Assembly (NCBI GenBank): GCA_009841145.1
Contig: VXMJ01000081.1
Span: 13,552 to 77,551 of the forward strand
DNA: 64,000 bases
Direction: 5' to 3'
Source: Caldilineaceae bacterium SB0661_bin_34
GTDB taxonomy: Bacteria; Chloroflexota; Anaerolineae; Caldilineales; Caldilineaceae
In this document: piece after piece, positions 16,957 to 25,912 of the stretch
Numbering within the stretch: the first letter of the stretch is position 1
Layout of the letters: each line of letters opens with the position of its first letter
Made by a program: the position numbers and the translations under genes
The notes under the pieces: model-generated
Told to the model about the DNA's origin: nothing
The model's input: only the letters and a program-made list of their open reading frames with translations
Databases searched by the model: none

Positions 16957-18540
16957 TCAACAGTCCTGTTGGCCGGTATGATTGGGACTTCCGGCAGCCA
17001 GATAACCGTTGCTGTGACCTTCGGAATTGTCACTGACCCAGAACGAGTAAAGGCTGCCCTGGCGTAGCAGAAACCTGAACTGCACCGGCCGGCCAGCCAC
17101 AACCGACAGGTCTCCACCGTTTTTCCAAGTTACTTCAGCCTTGGTGCTGTCCCCCATGATGGGACGGCACAGACTGGCCGTGAATGGCTGAATCGCCTCC
17201 CCTTGTTCATCAACGACTTCAGCCCTGAGTTCGCCATTCGGGCAATCGACATTGACGAAGAGGCGATTGCCCGAGAATCGAACAGGTCGGGTGGATAGCA
17301 CCCCTTGCTCCGGCCCCGCATCCAGGGAAGCAAACCCATCCCTGCGCAGCGTGGCCAGACCGGTGGAGCCGCCGGCATACATCGCATTGTCCTGTTCAAA
17401 TCCGCCGGTTTCGCCGGGTTGCAGGACCGACCCCTGGCCGGAAAAGGCACCAAAGTAGAACCAAAGCTCGTCGTCCATCACCAGGCAGAGGCCACCTGCC
17501 GCGTGGATATATCCGTAGTTCCAATCGCCCCAGCGTCGGCTTGATGCAATGAAGGCCTCGCGGTGGGGTCGGTGCCAGTGAAAACCGTCTCGGCTATAGG
17601 CCAGTTGGATGTCATTGATCTTGGGCCTGCCCAGGCGCGCCGCATCCGGGTTCTCGGGTCCGTGGAAGATGGCAAATGCCCCCAGCAAAATGCTTTCGTA
17701 GGCCACCGCATTGACATCGTAGAGTTGGGTCTTCAGGCCCAGGAACCGGTCGGGCCGATCCAACCGGTCCGTGCGCGCCCAGCGGACCGGTTCCCCGTCC
17801 TGCCAACAGGACGCAGTCACGAAGTCCTCGTGTTCGTGGTAGGACCGCGCCCGTCGGTTCCAGCTCTCCCGGATGCTGAACACCCACCGGCTGCGGAAGG
17901 GGTTGTGGAAGAAGCTGGAGTTGTCCCCGCATGGCGAGGTGGCACCCAGGTCTTGCCAGTGAACGCCGTCCGGTGATCGATAGATATGGCCGGCTTGTCC
18001 TCCCGGCCAGCGCCAGTAGACAAACATTTTGTAGCGGGAGTCCGATTCGGCATTCGCGTCCAGCCAGACCAGCGCGCCGTCCCGTCGATGGGTCGTCGGA
18101 TGGTGGATGACGGCATTGGTTCCGGGAACCACGTCCAAGTCCGGTCGGTGCCAGTTCAGCCCGTCCTCGCTGACGGCCAGGGCTGTGCCGTCAAACCAGC
18201 CTGCTTGATACCATAGCTTGAACAGGCGATCCGTCGGGTCGTACCACGCGCCGTCGTTGAAAGGTGCCGCCACCGGACAGTGGCCGTTGTTCAGTTCCAG
18301 GGCGGTTTGTGGCCGCAGCACCGGCGAAGCCGGATGCAGGTGGGCTGCATGGTACGTGCGGCGAAGGGTGGAGTGCTCGATGAGAAAGTCGTCTACGAAC
18401 AGTTGCCGACCGGTGTCGATGGGCAACACCTTTGGAGGGCTTGCAAGGTAAGGGACAGGAAGTGGGTCGGAGCCCGGGGCGACGCATCGGGGTGGCCAGG
18501 GCGTCGGAAGCCGGATGCCGTTGGGAAGCTTTGGGAACAT
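16957..18540 (-). CDS. Glycoside hydrolase-like five-bladed beta-propeller protein (GH32/43-like)
   Basis: A 527-residue protein with repeated propeller motifs of the type S-x-DG-x-x-W: SEDGLNWHRP, SPDGVHWQDLG and SRDGFHWHRP, together with QLFVDDFLIE near the N-terminus. These features are typical of GH32/GH43-related propellers and of uncharacterised carbohydrate-active proteins. The C-terminal 130 residues look like a beta-sandwich. No signal peptide is evident, so it is probably cytoplasmic. The start is the ATG at 18540 with AAGGAG upstream. It diverges from a truncated helicase gene whose surviving sequence starts only nine bases away. Confidence 0.75.
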   Translation of the reverse strand: MFPKLPNGIRLPTPWPPRCVAPGSDPLPVPYLASPPKVLPIDTGRQLFVDDFLIEHSTLRRTYHAAHLHPASPVLRPQTALELNNGHCPVAAPFNDGAWYDPTDRLFKLWYQAGWFDGTALAVSEDGLNWHRPDLDVVPGTNAVIHHPTTHRRDGALVWLDANAESDSRYKMFVYWRWPGGQAGHIYRSPDGVHWQDLGATSPCGDNSSFFHNPFRSRWVFSIRESWNRRARSYHEHEDFVTASCWQDGEPVRWARTDRLDRPDRFLGLKTQLYDVNAVAYESILLGAFAIFHGPENPDAARLGRPKINDIQLAYSRDGFHWHRPHREAFIASSRRWGDWNYGYIHAAGGLCLVMDDELWFYFGAFSGQGSVLQPGETGGFEQDNAMYAGGSTGLATLRRDGFASLDAGPEQGVLSTRPVRFSGNRLFVNVDCPNGELRAEVVDEQGEAIQPFTASLCRPIMGDSTKAEVTWKNGGDLSVVAGRPVQFRFLLRQGSLYSFWVSDNSEGHSNGYLAAGSPNHTGQQDC

Positions 18541-18548
18541 CAAGGTAA

Positions 18549-19649
18549 TGTCTCCTTGTCCACAACCCGGACTTTCTGCTCGACCGGGATGCCGAACATG
18601 CCCACTTGCATCCCGAACATCCAAACCTGTTGCGCCAGCATCTGCCGTGTGTGATCGCAGAGTCCGGAAGTCTGCGCATTCCGCCGCCCGCCGCCGACGC
18701 CACCCCGCGGGCCTTCGCCGTCTGGGAAGCGTTGCAGGATTTGATTACCGACCGCCAGGTGGAGGAAACGTTCCCCGGCGAAGGCATCTACTCGTTCAGC
18801 GGCCGCTTTACCAACCTGCAGTTCTCGATCCGCAACATCGGCGGTTCGACCCGCATTCTGCTCGACGACCGGCAGCCGGGCCGGGATTTGGAGGAACACG
18901 GCACCGTCGAGTACACGCAGATGGACTCCGTCGTTCACGAGGGGGCCGTGTACGTGCATGACGGTGCCCGTTACCGGGTGCAGCGCCTGGACCGCGAGCA
19001 GAACATCGTCTACGTGGTACCGGAACCGGCCCACGGCCGCGAGCTCACCGAACCGGTGAAGACCACGAACGTCCATGTCGTCGTCGACATCCAGACCTCG
19101 CGCCGCGGTTCCGCCGATGTCGACCACGGCCGGGTGGCGGTCCGCTCGCTGGTCGACGGCTACCGGGTCCTGGAAGAGAAGGCCCGGGGCCGTCTGGAAC
19201 CGCGGCCTGAGATCATCGCGCTTGAAAACACGTCCGCCATTTCCTACCAAACGTCCGCCTACTGGATCGAAATCCCCGAAGACATTCAGCGTTTCCTGTC
19301 TATCGAAGGTCTGTGGTCCGATGGCGAGAGCGCGCAGGCCCTTGGTCAAATTCTCTACCGGTTGGCACCGTTGCACCTGATGTGCGATCCTGGTGACCTC
19401 GGCCTGCACGTACGAGAAAGCGGTGGTCCGATGCTGGCCAAAATCTACATCCACGAGATCTATGCCGAGGGGTTGGGCCTGGGCGCGACCCTCCACAACG
19501 TGCACGACGCGCTGCTCACCCAGGCGAAGGCCGCGGTGCGCAACTGTCCTTGTGAAGAGGGTTGTCCCACCTGCGTCGGTCCAAGCGACGGCCGGGCGGA
19601 CCGCAAGCACCTTGTGCTCGCGCTGCTCGATATGCTGATGCGCGACTAA
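18549..19649 (+). pseudogene. C-terminal remnant of a DUF1998-containing DEAD/DEAH helicase (MrfA/YprA-like)
   Basis: About 366 codons matching only the C-terminal part of large DUF1998 helicases. It opens at HNPDFLLDRDAEHAH and HPNLLRQHLPCV, a stretch that in full proteins follows the helicase core. It ends with the zinc-binding cysteines in NCPCEEGCPTCVG. No Walker A or DEAD-box motifs precede it; the frame closes at 18546-18548, just before the divergent propeller gene. A TTG at 18606 could start a shortened 347-residue product. The break looks like a deletion or insertion junction, while the retained portion shows no further stops. Confidence 0.8.
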
Positions 19650-19674
19650 CGGGTTGCCGGCGGTCTACCGTCGA

Positions 19675-19920
19675 TCAAAACCAGCGCCAGCGGTTCACCA
19701 AATACGCGGCCAGCAACCACATGGCCGCGAACATGGCCGCGCAGAGGACTCCCGACACAGCACCGAAGCTGGCGATAAGCATTACCAGGATGGGACGGAT
19801 GTCCGTGGCCGGCAATCCAACATGCGCAACCCCACCAAACATGGCTGCGCCCATCAGGCCTCCTGCGGAGAGCAAAAACACCCACCTAGATAAACTGCCC
19901 GGACCGACAAACAGGGGCAT
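19675..19920 (-). CDS. Small membrane protein of unknown function
   Basis: An 81-residue hydrophobic protein with two to three predicted membrane segments (around WVFLLSAGGLMGAAMFGGVA, ILVMLIASFGAVSGVL and AAMFAAMWLLAAYL) and a basic C-terminus NRWRWF. It has an AGGG-type ribosome site about nine bases before the ATG. It runs convergent to the helicase remnant, with 25 bases between the ends. No family was recognised. Confidence 0.5.
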   Translation of the reverse strand: MPLFVGPGSLSRWVFLLSAGGLMGAAMFGGVAHVGLPATDIRPILVMLIASFGAVSGVLCAAMFAAMWLLAAYLVNRWRWF

Positions 19921-20246
19921 TTCCCAATCCCTTCAAATGGATTTTTGAGATTGAGATTTTAGGTGGTCGGCACCTAAAAAGCAAGTCCAGTCGACCCGGT
20001 GGCACTGTTTCAATCTCGTTGAAAGCGGTTCAGGCAGACATGAACGGCTCCTTCTCCCCTGTCCTGGTTGGCCAACTGGCTTCAAGCCAGATTTCCGGCC
20101 AGCAAGTGCAGGAAGGCCTGTGCCCCCTGTGGCGTCTTCAGGCCGCGGGCCAGCCGCGCCCGGGGCTTGAAGCGGCCACGGGAGAATGCCGGGCAGGCCA
20201 TGGTGATAATTGGGTTGTGTTGCCCGGTCCGGAGTTGACCGGACGT
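19921..20246. other. Intergenic stretch with a short inverted repeat
   Basis: No convincing gene. It contains TTTCAA-TCTCG-TTGAAA at 20009-20025, and a 13-base sequence (20018-20030) that recurs as its exact reverse complement at 20458-20470, on the other side of the next small ORF. AT-rich patches near 20200 could form a promoter. Confidence 0.35.
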
Positions 20247-20411
20247 ATGTTGAAATTGGGTTTGGGGGCCATTGCCGATCTCGCCGCGGTCCTGTTGACA
20301 CCGGTGGTCTGGCTGGCATTGTGGCTTTTGTTGCCGTGGATGATGGCCGGCAGCTATGTGGGTGCCATACTGTCGTTGATGGTTTTCTTTCCGCTGGTCG
20401 CGTTGTTTTAG
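20247..20411 (+). CDS. Very small membrane protein of unknown function
   Basis: A 54-residue peptide that is almost entirely hydrophobic: one or two membrane helices spanning LAAVLLTPVVWLALWLLLPW and VGAILSLMVFFPLVALF. The frame is open upstream to 20019, but that part does not look like protein. The ATG at 20247 is favoured because the hydrophobic segment starts soon after it. There is no clear Shine-Dalgarno, so the call is tentative. Confidence 0.35.
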   Translation: MLKLGLGAIADLAAVLLTPVVWLALWLLLPWMMAGSYVGAILSLMVFFPLVALF

Positions 20412-20524
20412 TTGGTGCCGCACATCCGGCCGGTTATCCGTACTGTTAACTGTTTTCAACCGCTTTCAACTACGGGTCCGACCAATCTGGCGCTGCACCG
20501 CAACCGATCAAAAGAGATATCGAC

Positions 20525-21517
20525 ATGAATGTTGACGTGCAGAGCCACGTGTTTCCGCGGGAGTATGCGGAGTTGTATGTCGATGCACCGGGATCGGTCA
20601 CGGCCGAGCGCGCCGGCCCCTCCCGGTACCTGTTGCGATACGGCGGCACACAGGTATTCATGCTGGACCTCGAGGACTACTCGCCGGAACGCAAACTGGC
20701 GGCGATGAATGCAGCCGGAATCGATGTCTCGGTGCTGAGCGTGAACATTCCGTCCCCTTCGCGCCTGCCTCCCGCGCTGCGTCTTGCCGGAGCCCGGATC
20801 TGCAACGATTACCTTGCGGACCTGGTCGGATCGAGTCGGGGCCGGTTCGCGGCCATTGCCTCGCTACCGCTGCCGGATGTGGACGCGTCCCTGGCGGAAC
20901 TCGAACGGGCCATCCACAAGCTGGGTTTGCGCGGCGTATTCCTTTGCTCGCACCTGGACGGGATGAACTTGGACGACCCCAGTCTCGAGCCGTTCTACGC
21001 CGCCGTGGCCAACCTGCAGGTTCCGTTGGTCCTGCATCCGACCGTTCCCACCTGGGGCAGCCATGTCAAGGACCACTCCATGCTCCCGATGGCCGCCTTC
21101 ATGATGGACACGTCCTTCGCCATGCTGCGCCTGATTCTTGGGGGTGTGATGGAAAGGCATCCGGCATTGCAGGTGGTGCACCCGCATGTGGGCGGGGTGC
21201 TGCCCTATCTGATGGGCCGCGTTCAAGAACAGACGGAGGTCAAGCGGCGCGGCCGGGACCACATCACGCAGTCACCGGCCAGCTACTACGAGCGCGTCTG
21301 GCTCGACTTGGTTACGCCATCAGCACAGGCCATGCGCTATGCCCTTGAGTTCGCGGGCTCCGAAAGACTGATGTTCGGGAGTGACCATCCCTGGGTATCC
21401 ATCGAGGTCATCCAGGACCACATGCGAAATGGCCTCAAGCTGCCGGAGGATCAAATGGCCGCGATTCGCGGTGGCAATGCAGCGACCCTGTTCGGTCTTG
21501 GACTCCTCCAAAGCTGA
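20525..21517 (+). CDS. Amidohydrolase family protein (amidohydro-related, ACMSD-like)
   Basis: A 330-residue TIM-barrel amidohydrolase of the type containing 2-amino-3-carboxymuconate-semialdehyde decarboxylase. The N-terminal MNVDVQSHVFP replaces the usual D-x-H-x-H with D-x-Q-x-H. Further metal or catalytic positions are His in LVLHPTVP, His in VVHPHVGG and Asp in MFGSDHPW. Members decarboxylate or hydrolyse aromatic or sugar-lactone substrates. GAGAT precedes the ATG. It stands 30 bases upstream of the fluoride channel gene, without an obvious functional link. Confidence 0.88.
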   Translation: MNVDVQSHVFPREYAELYVDAPGSVTAERAGPSRYLLRYGGTQVFMLDLEDYSPERKLAAMNAAGIDVSVLSVNIPSPSRLPPALRLAGARICNDYLADLVGSSRGRFAAIASLPLPDVDASLAELERAIHKLGLRGVFLCSHLDGMNLDDPSLEPFYAAVANLQVPLVLHPTVPTWGSHVKDHSMLPMAAFMMDTSFAMLRLILGGVMERHPALQVVHPHVGGVLPYLMGRVQEQTEVKRRGRDHITQSPASYYERVWLDLVTPSAQAMRYALEFAGSERLMFGSDHPWVSIEVIQDHMRNGLKLPEDQMAAIRGGNAATLFGLGLLQS

Positions 21518-21547
21518 GTCCCGCAAGTCAATGGAAGGTAGCCCGGA

Positions 21548-21928
21548 ATGTTCCTGAAACTGTTTTGGTTGTTGTTTGCAGGAGGAGCCGGCACGCTTGC
21601 CCGATTCGGCACGGTTGCCTTGGCCCAACGGCTGTGGCCCCTGCACTGGTCCGTCGGCACGGTGGTCGCCAACGTGTTGGGGTGCCTGCTGGCAGGGCTT
21701 GTCTTCGGCTGGCTTCAGAAGCAGGAGATTGCCCATGAGGATGTGCGCTTGGTGGTGCTGGTGGGCTTCTGTGGAGCCTATACGACGTTTTCGGCGCTGG
21801 TACTCGAAGCCGGTCAGTTGCAACAGGTGTCCGGCTGGCTGTCAGCGCTTGGTCTGGTGGCCCTGCATCTGGTCCTGGGTGGCTTGGCGCTGGCGGTGGC
21901 TTGGAGTGCCATGGTGCGCTGGGGCTGA
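21548..21928 (+). CDS. crcB: Fluoride efflux channel CrcB/Fluc
   Basis: A 126-residue four-helix membrane protein, the normal length for Fluc channels, which export fluoride as antiparallel dimers. Signatures present are GGAGTLARF in helix 1, GTVVANVLGCLLAG in helix 2 (with the pore Asn), and GFCGAYTTFSAL in helix 3, which bears the fluoride-box Phe and Thr/Ser and the central sodium site region. No fluoride riboswitch could be made out in the 30 bases upstream. It converges with a flippase-like gene 11 bases downstream. Confidence 0.92.
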   Translation: MFLKLFWLLFAGGAGTLARFGTVALAQRLWPLHWSVGTVVANVLGCLLAGLVFGWLQKQEIAHEDVRLVVLVGFCGAYTTFSALVLEAGQLQQVSGWLSALGLVALHLVLGGLALAVAWSAMVRWG

Positions 21929-21939
21929 AGGCGTTGCCT

Positions 21940-23280
21940 TCATGCGTCTTGCAGCCTGCCGGTGCGGACTGCCCTCAGCAGTTGTGGTCCGCGCAGAATG
22001 GCGACCAGGGTGAGAGCCTCGGCAATGAAGCCCGTCAGCAATGTGGAGATGCCCAGAACCGCGCCTGTAAAGCCAAACGAAGGCAGGAGCAGAACCGACA
22101 CCACAATCACCGCCATGCGCGCCATGACACTGGGAGTGACGACCAGCGTTCGTCGTTCGACCAAGGTCACGCCCTGCATCCATGAACGGACAGCGACAAC
22201 GGGAGAATAGGCGGCGAAAATCATTAAGGGTGCGATGCAGAGCGATGCCAGTTCCGGTTCCAGACCGATCCAATCCAGCAGGATTGTGTGTCGCAGCGGT
22301 GTCCAAAACAGGGTCATGGAGATGATCAGGGAGACCAATCCCGCCAGGGCATTGAAGTTGCGGATGGCACGGCCCTGCGGATCCAGGTGCTGAAACGCGG
22401 AGGCCATGGTGCGGGTTTCGTTGAGCCAACGATACGGCCACTGGCCCAGGGCGTAGACCACGGCCAGGACCGCCAACCACAATTCGCCATCGTCCTGCCG
22501 CGCGATGACCAGGTTGATTAGAGGACGAGTGAATTCTTGGACGAGGACCATGGTGCCAAGGGGCCAGAAGAAGCGTAGAAGGCGGCCGTAGGTCAACGGC
22601 CGGGTTTCCGACCGGGCATGAAGACGCGTGTGCCAGATGTCTCGCCTGTGCCGCCAGACACCGATGCCCGTCACCAACAGTTCCGTCACGGCGGACGCAT
22701 AAAGGGCCATGACAGGCAGGAGAATGGGTCTCGCCTGAACCGAGGGCATTTGCAACGCGAGTAAGACTGCCAGCGCCGCCGCCGCAAAGCCCAACACTGC
22801 CGCGTAGCTGGAGTAGCGGGTGTGGTGGTTGCGGATCAACGGACCAACCAGACAGTGGGCGAGCCCTTTCAGCAAGGGGTAGAGGAGTAGAAGCGCCAGG
22901 ATTCGTTGAACGTCCTCGATCACCTGGGAACTGACGCGGTGCAGGCGCAGCAGCACTTCGTGCCCGGATGCCGTCAGGGCGGCACCGGCCTGGACAACCA
23001 TGATGAGGCCGGACAGCATCAAGGTGGCCAACACCACCACCCAAAACGATTGCCTGCGTTCCACCAGTACCAGGCTCATTTGCTTGGTCTGGACCAGGGG
23101 ACCGGTCAGAAACGAACTGATGGCCCAGGCCAGTCCGAAGGCAGCCAGTGACTGCACCGAGAAGGGAAGCCGGGCCAGACCGGCTGCGATCCACTGGATC
23201 GAAACCTCCTGCACGAAGATCGTTATGATCAGCGGGGCTAGGAACAGGCTGAACCGCAGGTAGAGGTTGCGTCTGGCCAT
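21940..23280 (-). CDS. Polytopic membrane protein of the MATE/ANK (MOP flippase) type
   Basis: A 446-residue integral membrane protein with about twelve predicted helices in two similar halves, starting with a positively charged MARRNLYLRF before helix 1. The motif FFWPLGTMVLVQEFTRPL opening the second half, and the overall layout, resemble progressive-ankylosis/MATE-like members of the MOP flippase superfamily, which export small molecules or lipid-linked sugars. The substrate is unknown. It is transcribed toward crcB and divergently from the propeller gene, sharing a 126-base intergenic region. Confidence 0.7.
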   Translation of the reverse strand: MARRNLYLRFSLFLAPLIITIFVQEVSIQWIAAGLARLPFSVQSLAAFGLAWAISSFLTGPLVQTKQMSLVLVERRQSFWVVVLATLMLSGLIMVVQAGAALTASGHEVLLRLHRVSSQVIEDVQRILALLLLYPLLKGLAHCLVGPLIRNHHTRYSSYAAVLGFAAAALAVLLALQMPSVQARPILLPVMALYASAVTELLVTGIGVWRHRRDIWHTRLHARSETRPLTYGRLLRFFWPLGTMVLVQEFTRPLINLVIARQDDGELWLAVLAVVYALGQWPYRWLNETRTMASAFQHLDPQGRAIRNFNALAGLVSLIISMTLFWTPLRHTILLDWIGLEPELASLCIAPLMIFAAYSPVVAVRSWMQGVTLVERRTLVVTPSVMARMAVIVVSVLLLPSFGFTGAVLGISTLLTGFIAEALTLVAILRGPQLLRAVRTGRLQDA

Positions 23281-23406
23281 CAGGAATCAGCAGGTGCGTT
23301 TCGGAAACGTTGGTCAGCCGGGTGTCCGTTTCTCGGGGGACCGCTGCTGATCCGGTAGCCACGAATGGCAGGCACGCGCGCGATGCAGGCCGGAAAGAGA
23401 TGGGAC

Positions 23407-24567
23407 ATGATTGAGGCCGTGCCGTTGACCAAGCCGCCGGGTAGCCATTGGTTTGGCTACTACGACAAGTGGCAGTTCGACCGCTCAGGCACACGCATTC
23501 TGGGGCAGCGCAGTTCCTTTGATCTGCGCATGCCCAAGGCTGGAGATGAAATCGAAATCGGCCTTGTCGATCTGACGCAGGCGGAGATGCCTTGGCAGCG
23601 CCTGGGCAATACGAAGGCATGGCATTGGCAGGCTGGTTGCATGCTCCAGTGGGTGCCCGGTTGCAGCGAACCGGAAGTCTGCATTTGGAACGACATCCGG
23701 GACGGGAAGTTCATCAGCCGCGTGCTGAATCCGGATACCGGCGAAGCCCGGGATTTGCCGGCGCCGGTGTTCTCCCTCCATCCGGATGGAACCAGGGCCC
23801 TGACGATCGATTTTCACAGGCTGGAGGATATGCGGCCGGGCTATGGGTACTACGGCTCGTCGGATCCGAATTTCGAGGTGCTTGCGCCGGCCAATGCCGG
23901 CATCTGGGTGATGGACCTTGAGTCAGGAGAGCCGGAATTGATCGTTGCGTTGGCCGAGATTGCCGAGATTCCCTGGCCATGGGGCGATCTCTCCACGGCC
24001 AAGCACTATTTTAATGTCCTGCTCTGCAATCCGAGTGGCACAAGGTTGCTGTTTCTGCACCGCTGGCGCTTTCCGGGACAAGGCTTTCAGACGCGGCTGG
24101 TGATCTGTGCCATGGACGGATCCGACTTTCGCGTCGTGGATGACAGCGGCCACACCTCTCATCTAATCTGGAAGGATGACGAGACCATCCTGGCTTGGTC
24201 AAGGCCATGCGGACAGCCGGCGGGGTTTTGGCTGTTCCCAGCCGGCGGCGGTGAACCCGAACCGGTTGGCCAGGACCGAATGCCTCTCAACGGGCACTGC
24301 ACCTACCTGCCGGGCGGCGAGTGGATCCTGAATGACACGTATCCGCAAGGCGCGGAACGGCTGCAGGATCTGTACCTCTACCATGTCGCAACCGGTACCC
24401 GGCATAATCTCGGGCAGTTTGCGGCTGCGCCCGGCTTTGACGGCGAACTCCGATGCGATCTGCATCCCCGTAGCAGCCGGGATGGGCGCAAGGTGGTGAT
24501 TGACTCGTCCCATGCAGGAAACGGACGCCAGATGTACCTGCTGGATGTCTCGATGCTGGTTGGCTGA
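23407..24567 (+). CDS. Beta-propeller protein, oligogalacturonate lyase-like
   Basis: A 386-residue propeller protein with TolB/WD-like repeated blades and several features of oligogalacturonate-lyase-like proteins: GSHWFGYYDKWQFD at the N-terminus, GHTSHLIWKDDETILAW in the middle, PLNGHCTYLPGGEWIL, and ELRCDLHPRSSRDG near the C-terminus. The His residues in these motifs could coordinate a metal. There is no signal peptide. The internal ATG at 23407 was chosen because upstream residues lack similarity. Lyase activity is only a fold-based suggestion. Confidence 0.65.
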   Translation: MIEAVPLTKPPGSHWFGYYDKWQFDRSGTRILGQRSSFDLRMPKAGDEIEIGLVDLTQAEMPWQRLGNTKAWHWQAGCMLQWVPGCSEPEVCIWNDIRDGKFISRVLNPDTGEARDLPAPVFSLHPDGTRALTIDFHRLEDMRPGYGYYGSSDPNFEVLAPANAGIWVMDLESGEPELIVALAEIAEIPWPWGDLSTAKHYFNVLLCNPSGTRLLFLHRWRFPGQGFQTRLVICAMDGSDFRVVDDSGHTSHLIWKDDETILAWSRPCGQPAGFWLFPAGGGEPEPVGQDRMPLNGHCTYLPGGEWILNDTYPQGAERLQDLYLYHVATGTRHNLGQFAAAPGFDGELRCDLHPRSSRDGRKVVIDSSHAGNGRQMYLLDVSMLVG

Positions 24568-24607
24568 TTGGTATGGGAGCGTCGCGCCTGATGCTGGTTT
24601 CCTTCAA

Positions 24608-25576
24608 CTACTGCAGGTTGTCAATGGACAGCGAGGCCAACCGTGCCGTGGTGGATGGCGTGGTCCGACAACAACCACCAATCAGGAACGCTCCCTGTTG
24701 AACCCAGTCCATGGCACATGCTGTGTAGGCGTCATCGTCCAGGCCCGTACTGGTGTCCCAGCTACGGTGCCTTGCAATCCAAGTGTCACCCCGATTTGCA
24801 TATGCGACTTGGACACCCGGACCGCCGGAGGCTGGGAGTGATGCCATCAGGCGTCCAACCAGATGCGGATGAAGACAGTTGACGCCGGTCAGCACATGGG
24901 GAAGGTCCGCGGCCATGGACAGGCATGCGGCCACTGGCTCGCCGTGGGACACGTGCAGGGCGTCGCGGCAGGTAAACGAAAGCCAGCAAGGCAGGTGCGG
25001 GTAGGTACCCAGCAGTTCCAACAGAACCTCGCCTTCCGCCAGACTGGGAATGGACTCGCAGGCCAGGATGTCGGCTCCGGACTCGAATAACACCTCTATC
25101 CGTTCCTCATGGAATGCCCGTAGGGCTGCCTTGTCCTGGGTGTAGGCCCCGGTGTACTCGGATCCGTCGGCCAGATAGGCGCCGTACGGCCCTATCGAAG
25201 CAGCCACCAAGGGTGGTTTGATACCGCGGGTCTGTGCACATTGCACGCCGGCCTGTCGTGTCAGTTGCACGGCTTTGGCCAAGACTGCACGACTGGCGGA
25301 GACCGATAGGCCGGCTGCGGCCAAACCGGGGAGTGAGGCCTGGTATGTAGCCGTGGTCAGAATATCGGCGCCGGCCAGGGCATAGGCCAGATGGATGTCC
25401 TCCAGCCGTTCCGGATTGTCCAACAGCAGGCGTGCGGACCATAACGGGTCGCCCTCGATCGCGAATCCCCGCCGCTCAATCTCGCTGGCCAGGCCGCTGT
25501 CCAGGACCAGAAACCTGCGTCCCGCCAGAACCTCTGCCCATGGTGTGCCGGTGGCCGGCCGACAGCCGCGGTTCAT
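24608..25576 (-). CDS. Homocysteine S-methyltransferase family protein
   Basis: A 322-residue TIM-barrel methyltransferase. The N-terminal FLVLDSGLASEIERRG corresponds to the substrate loop (canonical D-G-G/A), and the zinc-binding cysteines are present in LTGVNC and in IGGCCRT near the C-terminus. The family transfers a methyl group from S-methylmethionine, betaine or SAM to homocysteine, giving methionine. The ATG at 25576 was preferred; the frame extends upstream into non-similar sequence. It converges with the propeller gene, 40 bases apart. Confidence 0.88.
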   Translation of the reverse strand: MNRGCRPATGTPWAEVLAGRRFLVLDSGLASEIERRGFAIEGDPLWSARLLLDNPERLEDIHLAYALAGADILTTATYQASLPGLAAAGLSVSASRAVLAKAVQLTRQAGVQCAQTRGIKPPLVAASIGPYGAYLADGSEYTGAYTQDKAALRAFHEERIEVLFESGADILACESIPSLAEGEVLLELLGTYPHLPCWLSFTCRDALHVSHGEPVAACLSMAADLPHVLTGVNCLHPHLVGRLMASLPASGGPGVQVAYANRGDTWIARHRSWDTSTGLDDDAYTACAMDWVQQGAFLIGGCCRTTPSTTARLASLSIDNLQ

Positions 25577-25682
25577 CGAATGCAGGTTCCCACACAGGAC
25601 CCGAATGTCGCCTTCGGCTGCTGAGCCGCGCGCCTGTGGAGGGCCTTCAAGTGCCAATCGGTCATGGCAAAATGGACTGGAA

Positions 25683-25712
25683 TTGACTCGGAATTCAGGG
25701 CGGTGTTAGTCT
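25683..25712 (+). promoter_or_regulatory. Putative promoter of the tRNA-Lys gene
   Basis: TTGACT (25683-25688) is followed after 18 bases by TAGTCT (25707-25712), which would start transcription about ten bases before the tRNA. The -35 is good and the -10 weak, so the call rests mainly on position. Confidence 0.35.
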
Positions 25713-25721
25713 GATCAGTAT

Positions 25722-25795
25722 GGCCCACTAGCTCAATTTGGCAGAGCAAGTGACTCTTAATCACTGGGTTCGGGGTTCGAGTCCCTGGTGGGTCA
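25722..25795 (+). tRNA. tRNA-Lys (anticodon CTT)
   Basis: A 74-nucleotide cloverleaf. The acceptor stem GGCCCAC pairs with GTGGGTC (one G-T), the D stem GCTC pairs with GAGC, the anticodon stem AGTGA pairs with TCACT around loop CTCTTAA with anticodon CTT at 25756-25758, and the T stem CGGGG pairs with CCCTG around TTCGAGT. The discriminator is A; CCA is not encoded. It stands alone, with no integrase or direct-repeat attachment copy visible nearby. Confidence 0.95.
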
Positions 25796-25912
25796 TTCTC
25801 CTCTTCTTCCGTCGGACGGCTGCGCGCCGGGAACGGGAGGCCTTTCCAGCAGACAATCGAATATGACTGTGACTACGCTGCATGCCAGGCAACCGGCAAG
25901 GAGCATCGGCTA

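Noticed and set aside
21518-21547. Fluoride riboswitch upstream of crcB
   Set aside because: The 30-base gap is too short, and the conserved pseudoknot sequence elements are not seen in the preceding coding end.
21842-23620. Minus-strand 592-codon frame overlapping the flippase-like gene
   Set aside because: Its composition (Pro/Arg/Ser/His) is that of a shifted frame; the other frame gives a normal polytopic membrane protein.
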